A DNA stretch of 64,000 bases from Shinisaurus crocodilurus (lineage: Eukaryota > Chordata > Lepidosauria > Squamata > Shinisauridae): the NCBI GenBank assembly GCA_021292165.1, contig CM037880.1, forward strand, positions 22,528,051-22,592,050. The letters run 5' to 3'. The notes beneath the pieces are model-generated. The model searched no databases. It saw only the letters and a list, made by a program, of their open reading frames with translations, and was not told where the DNA came from. Positions 56,346 through 64,000 of this stretch are shown here, in pieces (the first letter of the stretch is position 1; each line of letters starts with the position of its first letter). The translations under genes and the position numbers were made by a program.

Positions 56346-57360
56346 CAAAATGTGGCACCCTGACTACCTTTAGGATCTGTGTCCATGTTGGAATTCTCTG
56401 CTACCTTGGAGTAGTCTCTCACTTACTACTCCAGAAATTAGTAAACAGTTGAAGGATGGTTCTAAATTTTGTTTATTCTTTTTTGGGGGGGGGCATGTGT
56501 ATATGCTTACAAATACATGTCTTATTCACCACTCCAAAAAAAGCCCAAACCTCAAGATGCATTTTCTCCCAGTCAGGGAAGCAGCTGCTGCAATGAAGAA
56601 CTAGGAAATTAGGAGTCTTACAACACTCATCATTGTAGAAATGGCTAAAAGCGGGTTCTCCCGAGAATGCTTGGATAAGCAGAAATAGGCACAACTCTCA
56701 ATGCGTTCTGTTGTTTCAAGCAATGGTGAGAACATTTTAAAGGTGGAAACTCAATAATGCTTTATATGTTCTAGCTTAGAGCACAAATCTTTCCAAGTTG
56801 ACTGTGTACAGATCGTGGTGGTGTATAGTGATATTAGGTGTTCCACAGAAATCCTGAAATCTTGGTTTAAAAATTGGGTACATTAAATTAAAAATAACAA
56901 CAACAAATACAACAAATATATGTTGGCAGAACAGTAAATCTTAGGAAAACTTTGAGAATGGAGTTAATTCATAATTACAGGATGTTAGTAATTCAACACT
57001 GCTCTCAGCTAAATCTCTTGCATTCAGCATCTGATACTGTGCAAAACCAGCTTGCCAGATTTCTTGCTACTGCCTCCCTCTTTCTCCCCCTGCCCAGCAG
57101 TCCTTTTCATGGACCTCTCCAAGGTCCCTGTAATCTAAATCTATCCATCAGCTTCCAGCTACAAGATGACAAATATGCATTATCAGTGGCACTGAAGCAA
57201 AAGCCTTTGGGAAAGGCACAGTGCATCCCTGCATTGTGACCACTTAGCTGAGATAGGGCTTTCATTCTTTTAAATGTTTTGCACCCCTAATAAAAAAATT
57301 GAGTTTACACAAGTGTTATAATCTCAGTACAATTAGGTGCTATTAAATAAGAGGAGTCAT
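56346..57360. other. Unannotated stretch
   Basis: No gene or recognised repeat. Confidence 0.35.
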
Positions 57361-57363
57361 TGA

Positions 57364-57642
57364 CTGGGTTCAGACAACACAATAACCCACAGTCAAGGGT
57401 TGAATATGGGTTGAGTGTGGGTTGTCGTTGAATCGTGGGTTGTCATTGAAATGTGGGTTATTGTGTTGTCTGAACCCAGCTGTGCTAACAAGCCATGGCT
57501 TGTTAACCACAAACAACCCATGAAGAGAACCCATGGTTTGTTGTTGGGTTCTGAACTGTGGGTTGTTCATCACTGTTTGTTATCTCAGCTGGGTTCAGAC
57601 AACACGACAACCCACACTCAGTGGGGGGTTGTCTGAACCCAG
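57364..57642. mobile_element. Foldback MITE, family E, composite
   Basis: CTGGGTTCAGACAACACAAT opens it, TGTTGTCTGAACCCAGC closes the first unit near 57480, and GCTGGGTTCAGACAACACGA with TTGTCTGAACCCAG forms a third unit at the right. In total four copies of the same end occur in alternating orientation. Confidence 0.8.
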
Positions 57643-57799
57643 TAATTAACTTTGGTGTTTTCAGCGTAGGACAGCTAGTGTCTTCCCTTCTCTGTAAAGG
57701 CTTCTCATGGGATGCAACATTGAACCATGGTTTATCATTACAAGAACAAGTCTAGCGTTCCCTGTGCTCACACATTCCTCGCTGCCCTCTCTTCTTCTG

Positions 57800-58282
57800 G
57801 TATAGTTGCGTGGAGTAGTTTGGAAGCTTCTACTTGGAAGCCTGGAAATTAGTTCCCGGGGGAAGTATAAAGTGTTGGTTATTACCTTTAAAGCCCTACA
57901 TGCTTTGGTTCCAGGCTACCTACGGGATCACCTTCTCCCGTACAATCTGCCCCGCTCACTCAGGTCCTCTGGAAAGAATTTACTTCAGTCAGCCAAAACT
58001 AGGCTTACAGGTATTACCCAGAGGACTTTATCTTCTGCTGCCCCCAGATTGTGGAATGGCCTGCCGGAGAAGATTTGTCAATTTAGCAGACTTTTGGAAT
58101 TTAAGAAAGCCATAAAGACTGACCTCTTCCAACAGGCCTATCTGGTGGAATTTTAGGATGCTTTTAAGATGTTTTAAAGATTTTTAAATACTGTATACTA
58201 TGTTTTTTCATTAGTTACATATTTTATGTTTATTGTTTATTGTTGTTTCCCACCTCGATCCAAATGGAGAGGCAAGTAAGAA
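57800..58282 (+). mobile_element. L2-like LINE 3' end with open ORF2 tail
   Basis: The frame 57806-58156 (116 codons) encodes YKVLVITFKALHALVPGYLR, AAPRLWNGLPEKI and KKAIKTDLFQQAYL, the end of an L2/CR1-group ORF2. It is the best-preserved L2-like tail in the window. The UTR leads into the trinucleotide repeat at 58283. Confidence 0.85.
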
Positions 58283-58285
58283 ATA

Positions 58286-58370
<85 letters not shown>

Positions 58371-58371
58371 C
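58283..58371. repeat. Head-to-head (TAA)n / (TTA)n palindrome
   Basis: About 36 bases of AAT/ATA repeat turn at 58319-58321 into about 50 bases of TTA repeat, giving a long AT-only inverted repeat. A further (ATT)n tract lies at 58499-58538 after a GTG run. Confidence 0.95.
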
Positions 58372-58374
58372 ATC

Positions 58375-58499
58375 AGTTTTAGATCAACCTCAAATCCAAA
58401 CCAAACTGCTATCCAAACCCTAAACTTCGCTTAATCTTAACTATGGTTAGTGAAAACAAGCCAACTTCATAAACTCTGGTTTATGTGGTGGTGGTGGTG

Positions 58500-58539
<40 letters not shown>

Positions 58540-58985
58540 ACACATAAAGAATGGCATATCAGCAACATTCTCTCCCACACCCCCGCCTGTATGAAAGAGA
58601 GAGGAAACATGGAGATTGGTTAGAGAATGGGATTGAAAGGAAGATCTGGAGAAAGGGAAACTGAAAGGAGACTGCGGGGGGGGGGGAAGGTTGAATTGTG
58701 CAGGAGTTTTAACAATTTTTGAGAGGTTGAATACACTGTGAAGAGTTGCATCAAGACTGTAGAGTCTAGGAGTAGATTCTACATTGATTACCAAATTGTC
58801 TCATGGACCATAAGTAGATCAGGTGGCATAAATGTAGTGGGATGGGGGCTTTGATACATTTTGATAAAACCTCAATCCAAGATCATCATTACATCCCATG
58901 TAAAAAAAACCCCACCATAGAACATGTGTATATTGGAGATATATCAAACAGCTGGTCTACTTTGACAATGGAATGTCACATCATT
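58375..58985. other. Unannotated stretch
   Basis: No gene or recognised repeat besides the (GTG)n(ATT)n tract. Confidence 0.35.
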
Positions 58986-58989
58986 GATG

Positions 58990-59088
58990 AAGGGTGCAAT
59001 CCTATGCATGTTTAGGCAGAAAAAAGGCCTACAACTCCTAGCTGGGAGTTGTAGGCCTTTTTTCTGTCTAAACATGCATAGGATTGTG
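58990..59088. mobile_element. Hairpin MITE family B, minimal copy
   Basis: The shortest full copy, about 99 bp: GGTGCAATCCTATGCATGTT and its inverse, with almost no loop (CTCCTAGCTGGGAG). Confidence 0.9.
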
Positions 59089-59248
59089 GTGATTGATACA
59101 AGGTAGTGGAATAAGTAGGAACAGATGAAAAAAAATATGTTGAACTATATCTGTTTATCACGTATTGAAACAAAAAAAATCTTAGATAATATTGACCCGT
59201 ATTTTTTTACTGTCACCTATTTTAGTGCACAAGATTCTGTATTTTTTG

Positions 59249-59332
59249 ACCACTGTGTGAACAGAATGCTGGACTAGATGGACCCTTGGTATGATCCAGC
59301 AGGGCTCTTCTTATCTGCTTATGTTCTTATGC
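59249..59332 (+). mobile_element. CR1 3' end
   Basis: CCACTGTGTGAACAGAATGC, TGGACTAGATGGACCCTTGG, then CTTCTTATCTGCTTATGTTC. Confidence 0.85.
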
Positions 59333-59334
59333 GG

Positions 59335-59930
59335 TGTGACCGTACATGTGTGTGTTAAATTGGAATATCTTTAAAAATACTTACTGGGCTTTCACTGTAG
59401 GCGCTTGCATGTATGTCATTCCGCTGCCCCCTCATAATCTTTGTGTCTTTCCCTGAGAATATTTGCAAAATTGCACGTACAAAATTTCTGCAGCCTTTGA
59501 AGTCAAGTAACCCTTGACGGCCATTTATTTGTCTTTAAGGTTTGGTTGGCAGTTGTTGAGAAATAAGTTAGAATTTAAACTGCATTTAATTATTCCCCCC
59601 TTCTTATGTAAAAAGAGAGTCATAGCTGGTTCACTGGAGGGAGGGGAGAATTTCTGCATTGAAAAAGAACAGCATCATAGCATAGAAAGAAGCAAATGAG
59701 TCAAGCTTAATAAAATGCATCTCATTGATAATGTCACACTCTCTAACCGCAAGTACTTCTAGAGGAGAATTGGGATTCTCCAATATATCTTGGCAGCAAA
59801 GGAGTTTGTACTCTGCTTCTCAGTAGGGATATACTGCAGTCAAGTGACTTGGCAGATAGTCAACTGACCTACAGGAGCCTGATGTGACCTGGTCAGCTGA
59901 CCTAAACAAGCAACATGTGGCTAAGTGTGA
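59335..59930. other. Unannotated stretch
   Basis: No gene or recognised repeat. Confidence 0.35.
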
Positions 59931-59938
59931 TCCTAGGG

Positions 59939-60065
59939 CAGGGCTCTCCAACCTTGGGTCCCCAGATGTTGTTGGCCCAGCATACCCAGCCAGCATGGCT
60001 AATGGCAAGGGATTCTGGGAGCTGTAGTCCAGCAACATCTGGGGACCCAAGGTTGGAGAGCCCTG
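59939..60065. mobile_element. hAT-like MITE family C, perfect 8-bp duplication
   Basis: Ends CAGGGCTCTCCAACCTTGGG and the inverse. TCCTAGGG flanks both sides exactly (59931-59938 and 60066-60073). Confidence 0.93.
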
Positions 60066-60104
60066 TCCTAGGGCAAGGATTACAAAATGGGGTATTCTAG
60101 TAAG

Positions 60105-60250
60105 CTTTCCCAGCTTCTGTGCAGCTTTCCCCCCATTCTTGGAGGTTGAAATGCCTCCCCTGAAGCTTACTTGCTGGCAATTGACTGAAGGATGCTGGGA
60201 GTTATAATCCAAAATATCTGTAAGGTAATAGGTTGGGGAAGGTTGAATCA
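60105..60250. mobile_element. hAT-like MITE family D, half copy
   Basis: The right half is clear: GGATGCTGGGAGTTATAATC and GGTAATAGGTTGGGGAAGGT. The left half is not recognised. Confidence 0.5.
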
Positions 60251-60660
60251 GCATGTCAGCTGTTTCTTAATTACATTTAAACAATGTAAGCGAAGACATG
60301 CTATTGTCTTTAAATTTTTACAAGTATTCCAATGAAAATGTCTACATAATATAACATTGAAATCACATTAAGTGTGCCTTAATTTTCGCCCTCAAATATT
60401 TCAAGTCATATTTCAGTACCTCTGGTCCATTGGGAAAAAAAACATTAACAAGGGGTACTTTTTTTTAGCTTTGTTGTTTATTTTACTTGTATTTAGTAAA
60501 CATGTTAAATGGGGAGTGCAATTCTATTGTCCCCGCCTTCGATGCATGGAAGCCGCCAAACTCGGAGGCTTATGTGCATCCAACATGTTTTTAACCATTT
60601 CAATACATGCATTCAATGCCTTGCGCCTTGCATTTCATGTAGTCTGCCGTTTTAGGCTGT
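60251..60660. other. Unannotated stretch
   Basis: No gene or recognised repeat. Confidence 0.35.
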
Positions 60661-60666
60661 CTAGAC

Positions 60667-60783
60667 CAGGGCTCTCCAACCTTGGGTCCCCAGATGTTGC
60701 CGGCCTACAGCTCCCAGCATATCCAGCCAACATGGCTAATGGCAAGGGATTCTGGGAGCTGTAGTCCCGCAACATCTGGGAAA
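60667..60783. mobile_element. hAT-like MITE family C, right end lost
   Basis: CAGGGCTCTCCAACCTTGGG at the left. The right arm stops at GCAACATCTGGG before the terminal repeat. Confidence 0.8.
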
Positions 60784-61082
60784 CTCTTCAGAGGGGGACG
60801 GAAGGTGCCATTTGGATACAGCATAAGCCGTCGGCCTCAGCCTCCTCCCTGCCCCCCGCGCCCCCTTTTCTTCCTCTCCAAGGCCAATTTCCAACCTCAG
60901 AGAGGCAGCCCACGTGGTTCTTTCTGCGCTGGCTGCAAGGGGTGGGGTGGGGTGGGGTGGGGTGCGGCATGAGCTCCGCTTTCAGACTCCCAGCTCTGAG
61001 CTTGCAGGACATTGGAGCTTGGACTCTGAGTAATCCTATAGTCCCCCAGGCAAGGTCGGAGGGCCATAGGATTGTGCCCTAA
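60784..61082. repeat. GC-rich element-like stretch with (GGGGT)n
   Basis: C-rich and G-rich text, five tandem GGGGT units at 60939-60963, and the end GGCCATAGGATTGTGCCCTA, which resembles the end at 22080-22107. Probably a non-autonomous DNA element. Open frames here reflect GC richness. Confidence 0.4.
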
Positions 61083-61605
61083 ATCACTTTCTAGTGATTT
61101 TCTGAAACAAACTGAAAAGTCCCTGATACAAACGGAACCATTTCCAGTGCAAATGAGCCTATGAAAATTAGCCCAATTAGTACTGGAGAATGTTCTGGGA
61201 AACCCACATCACTGTAGGAAACCATGCTTAATTTAAAACGGAAGTGTGGTCCTTCCCTGACTTTAAGAAGAGAAACAAGAGGTGTTGTTTGAGAAAGTTA
61301 AAAATCCTGGTGAAGCATGAGGCCTAGAGATATGTGGGTCAGATGTATCTATAGACTATTGTCTTCTTATACATTTTGGTCATGCCTTTGAAAGTCTTCC
61401 CAGGTAGCTAGCAATAGAGGAACCGACCAAGCTTTACTTAAGTTCGTACCACATTAAGTTTGGCCATTGAATGTTCAGTTAAACAATTTTAAGCCCACTG
61501 CTGGCCACAAATGAATCTCTCATACCAGCTTACCTTATAACTTGCACTTATACAATTACCGTAAGTTTGTTTATGTAATAACAGAAGGAGTAAATCCTTG
61601 AGGTA
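61083..61605. other. Unannotated stretch
   Basis: No gene or recognised repeat. Confidence 0.35.
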
Positions 61606-61620
61606 GTGGAAGCTTGTTGA

Positions 61621-63297
61621 TATATATATGAAATCTTTAAAGAAGGGCCCCCCGAACTTGTACAACATCTTCATAAACTCATTGAAAAAATCTGGATAAG
61701 AGAAGAGATCCCAGAAGACTTCAGGGATGCCATAATTATCACCCTCTTTAAGAAGGGTGATAGAACAGACTGTGGAAACTATCGGGGCATTTCTCTCTTA
61801 GCAACGGCAGGTAAAATATTTGCTAGGATTCTCGCAAACCGTCTTCTATCTATTTCAGAAGAGATCCTCCCTGAAACTCAATATGGTTTCCGCCCCTCTA
61901 GAGGGACAGTAGACATGATTTTTACTGCACGTCAGCTCCAAGAAAAATGCCGGGAGCAAAATCAACCCCTTTATATGGCATTTATCGATTTGGCTAAGGC
62001 CTTTGATACTGTAGACCGTACAGCTCTCTGGACTATCCTTATGAAAATTGGATGCCCCAATAAATTTGTGAATATCTTGCGACTTCTCCATGACAACATG
62101 ACGGCAACGGTTTTGGACAACAACGGCTCTCATGGTGCTCCATTTAAAGTGGGATCAGGTGTTAAACAGGGATGTGTTATCGCCCCAACATTATTTGCCA
62201 TTTTCATCGCCATGGTTTTACATCTTGTCAAGGGGAAACTTCCCACTGGTGTGGGAATTATATATCGAACAGATGGAAAGCTTTTTAATCTCAGCAGGCT
62301 GAAAGCAAAAAGTAAGGTAATTACAACCTCCGTTGTGGAACTTCAGTATGCTGATGATAATGTGGTCTCCGCACATTCAGAAGATGATCTCCAAACTATC
62401 CTAAATGCTTTTGCAGAAGCATACGAAAAACTTGGTCTCTCACTTAACATCAAAAAGACCAAAGTGCTTCATCAGCAAGTGCAAGCTAACCCTTTGGTGA
62501 TGCCATCTATCCAGCTTGGCGGGACAATACTGGAAAATGTCGATCATTTTCTCTATCTTGGCAGCTATCTTTCTGTTACAGCTAACATCGACAGTGAAAT
62601 CCAGCATCGTTTGAGCTCCGCAAGTGCCGCATTTTCTCGAATGAAACATAGAGTTTTCGAGGATCGGGATATTTGTAAGAAGACCAAAACACTGGTTTAT
62701 GAAGCCATTGTATTACCAACTTTATTGTATGCCTGCGAAACATGGACTATCTGTAAACGTCACTTCCACCTCCTTGAAAGGTTTCATCAACGTTGCCTCC
62801 GGAAAATCCTGCGAATTACTTGGGAAGATAGACGAACAAATGTCAGTGTACTGGAAGAAGCAAAGACTACTAGCATTGAAAAAATGATCCTTCAACGCCA
62901 ACTTCAGTGGACCGGTCATGTTGTTCGAATGCCTGACTGCCGTCTCCCAAAGCAGTTACTTTACTCCCAACTCAAGGATGGAAAGCGGAATATCGGTGGT
63001 CAATATAAGAGGTTTAAAGATGTTCATAAGGCTAATCTAAAAAAATGCAATATAAACATCGAAAGCTGGGAAGCTCTGGCCCATGAACGATCTAAATGGA
63101 GGTTGGCCTTTCACAAAGGTTCCATGGACTTTGAAGAAGCTCGAGTGCAAGGAGAAAGGGAGAAACGTGCTAAGCGAAAAGCACGTCAAATGAATCCTTT
63201 ACAGGACCATCTTCTATCTGGTAACCTGTGTCCTCACTGTGGGAAGCTGTGTGGATCTAGAATTGGCCTCCACAGTCACTTACGGACCCATCGCTAG
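61621..63297 (+). CDS. LINE ORF2 fragment: reverse transcriptase plus C-terminal C2H2 zinc finger
   Basis: The frame is open without a stop from 61621 (558 codons), although the first ATG in it is at 61915 (460 codons). The reading upstream of that ATG is clearly RT protein: FRDAIIITLFKKGDR, NYRGISLLATAGKIFARIL and ETQYGFRPSRGT. Counting from the ATG: motif FIDLAKAFDTVDR at 23-35 (catalytic D25), GVKQGCVIAPTLF at 82-94, and catalytic YADD at 145-148. After the thumb come RFHQRCLRKILRITWEDRR and a C-terminal finger C439-x2-C442-x12-H455-x3-H459. An intact element would add an N-terminal endonuclease, which is missing. There is no promoter, so host expression is unlikely. The zinc finger and short 3' UTR suggest the Vingi/Ingi side of the LINE tree; the RT clade should be tested by phylogeny. 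Confidence 0.9.
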   Translation, partial: YIYEIFKEGPPELVQHLHKLIEKIWIREEIPEDFRDAIIITLFKKGDRTDCGNYRGISLLATAGKIFARILANRLLSISEEILPETQYGFRPSRGTVDMIFTARQLQEKCREQNQPLYMAFIDLAKAFDTVDRTALWTILMKIGCPNKFVNILRLLHDNMTATVLDNNGSHGAPFKVGSGVKQGCVIAPTLFAIFIAMVLHLVKGKLPTGVGIIYRTDGKLFNLSRLKAKSKVITTSVVELQYADDNVVSAHSEDDLQTILNAFAEAYEKLGLSLNIKKTKVLHQQVQANPLVMPSIQLGGTILENVDHFLYLGSYLSVTANIDSEIQHRLSSASAAFSRMKHRVFEDRDICKKTKTLVYEAIVLPTLLYACETWTICKRHFHLLERFHQRCLRKILRITWEDRRTNVSVLEEAKTTSIEKMILQRQLQWTGHVVRMPDCRLPKQLLYSQLKDGKRNIGGQYKRFKDVHKANLKKCNINIESWEALAHERSKWRLAFHKGSMDFEEARVQGEREKRAKRKARQMNPLQDHLLSGNLCPHCGKLCGSRIGLHSHLRTHR

Positions 63298-63371
63298 AGT
63301 CTACACAATCTTCTTTAGAATTTCCTCCTTTTATCCCGGAAGGCAATCTTACTCGGTCACGAGTGATCGCC

Positions 63372-63385
63372 TGATGATGATGATG
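63372..63385. repeat. LINE 3' (TGA)n tail
   Basis: Four TGA units follow GTCACGAGTGATCGCC and end the LINE. Confidence 0.85.
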
Positions 63386-63482
63386 TGTGGAAGGAAGTCT
63401 TTGCCGACAACCAAAAAAGAGCAATTTTGACATCATCCCTGTACAAAGAGAAGGAAGGAAAAATTTGAATTGATTTAAAATT

Positions 63483-63755
63483 CAGGGGTAGGCAACTTGT
63501 GACCTTCCAGATGTTCTGGCCCCAGATGTTCTGGCCTACAACTTCCATCAGCCCTAGCCAGCATAGCCAATAGTGAGGGATTCCCCCTCCCCAGGGTTAA
63601 CTGATGCTCTGTTTTTTCTTGTATTTACGGTAATTAGATTGTACATCGATCAGAGTGGCTGGATGACTGGCCAGATGGGCGATTAAAAAATAAAATAAAA
63701 TAAATAAATAAATATAAATATTGTAGTCCAAAACTTCTGGAGGCCCACAACTGTT
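63483..63755. mobile_element. hAT-like MITE (CAGGGGTAGGCAAC family) split by a LINE tail
   Basis: The left part 63483-63590 starts CAGGGGTAGGCAACTTGTGA. The right part 63723-63755 has TGTAGTCCAAAACTTCTGGA. Between them sits the 3' end of an L2-like LINE. Confidence 0.7.
63596..63720 (+). mobile_element. L2-like LINE 3' tail, nested in a MITE
   Basis: TTGTACATCGATCAGAGTGG and GGCCAGATGGGCGATTAAAA match the 3' end of the LINE at 26717-27440 (GTACATCGCCCAGGGTGGCT, GGCCAGATGGGCAATTAATA), followed by an AAATA-rich tail. Confidence 0.8.
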
Positions 63756-64000
63756 CCACCCTAAAGCATAGCACCTGTGTAAAACTGATTCAAACTGAGT
63801 CTTTTACTGAAGTTTTGGGGAGTTTGGACACTTTTGTTTGTTTTGTCGAGGGCACCGGACAAGCAGATCTTGAGGAACTGGGTTTATGTTTGGCACTGAC
63901 ACAGTTTGGCTTGATCTTTTAGCCACCGTTAAGAGATCCAGGAGAGCACGAGTGGGCCTTGGGTTCATGCCGTGGCCCATCTGCTCTCTCCCATTTCATG
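63756..64000. other. Unannotated stretch to the window end
   Basis: No gene or recognised repeat. Confidence 0.35.

Larger units (their letters stand above)
61613..63386 (+). mobile_element. 5'-truncated LINE with intact reverse-transcriptase frame (Vingi/Ingi-like?)
   Basis: The element is cut at its 5' end just before a typical EIFKEG..ELV segment and runs to the TGA repeat at 63372-63385. The 3' UTR is only about 75 bp (63298-63371). GTGGAAG at 61606-61612 and 63387-63393 may be a 7-bp target duplication. No endonuclease domain is present. A shorter copy of the same family in antisense (1335-1983) is very similar in sequence, suggesting recent activity. Confidence 0.88.

Noticed and set aside
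1..64000. Endogenous retrovirus or LTR element
   Set aside because: No LTR pair, primer-binding site, or gag/pol/env motif was seen. The only reverse transcriptase sequences are LINE-type.

Overview
The window reads as vertebrate nuclear DNA from a squamate reptile, most likely a lizard. The evidence is the repeat content: many copies of a tRNA-headed SINE of the Sauria SINE type, reptile-style CR1 3' ends, L2-like LINE pieces, a zinc-finger-tailed LINE and several hAT-like and Tigger-like MITE families. I cannot name the species. No host protein-coding exon, tRNA gene or rRNA gene could be supported. Nearly all ORFs longer than 60 codons are chance ORFs in repeats or non-coding sequence. The window is best read as an intergenic stretch or a long intron made of transposable elements of different ages.

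Layout. 1-14.6 kb: a short antisense LINE copy with target-site duplications (1335-1983), CR1 3' ends, Sauria SINEs, a second tRNA-SINE family with a CR1-like tail, a long GAA repeat, foldback repeats and the first Tigger-like MITE. 14.66-17.39 kb: a 2.7-kb DNA transposon with 24-bp perfect terminal inverted repeats and a decayed DDE-type transposase; it is the most unusual element here. 17.4-26.7 kb: hairpin MITEs, hAT MITEs, two more Tigger-like MITEs and long unannotated stretches. 26.7-37.2 kb: a cluster of degraded L2-like LINE 3' ends, a 5S-rRNA-derived SINE in antisense and an L1 ORF2 tail. 37.2-48.3 kb: mostly unannotated, with hairpin MITEs and SINEs. 48.3-60.8 kb: nested insertions (a 5S SINE inside a Tigger-like MITE, a hAT MITE inside a SINE), CR1 ends, foldback repeats and a second sense 5S SINE. 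61.6-63.4 kb: a 5'-truncated LINE with an uninterrupted reverse-transcriptase frame, the best-preserved coding sequence in the window.

How the parts relate. LINE families (CR1, L2-like, the zinc-finger LINE, L1) supply the retrotransposition activity. The SINEs appear to borrow it: the tails of the 5S-headed SINE and the second tRNA-SINE resemble CR1 3' ends. The MITEs have no coding capacity and depended on transposases encoded elsewhere. Target duplications visible in the sequence (8 bp for the hAT-like families, TA for the Tigger-like family, 4 bp for the 2.7-kb element) allow superfamily-level classification without a database. All family names come from memory of published families and need a RepeatMasker/Dfam check.
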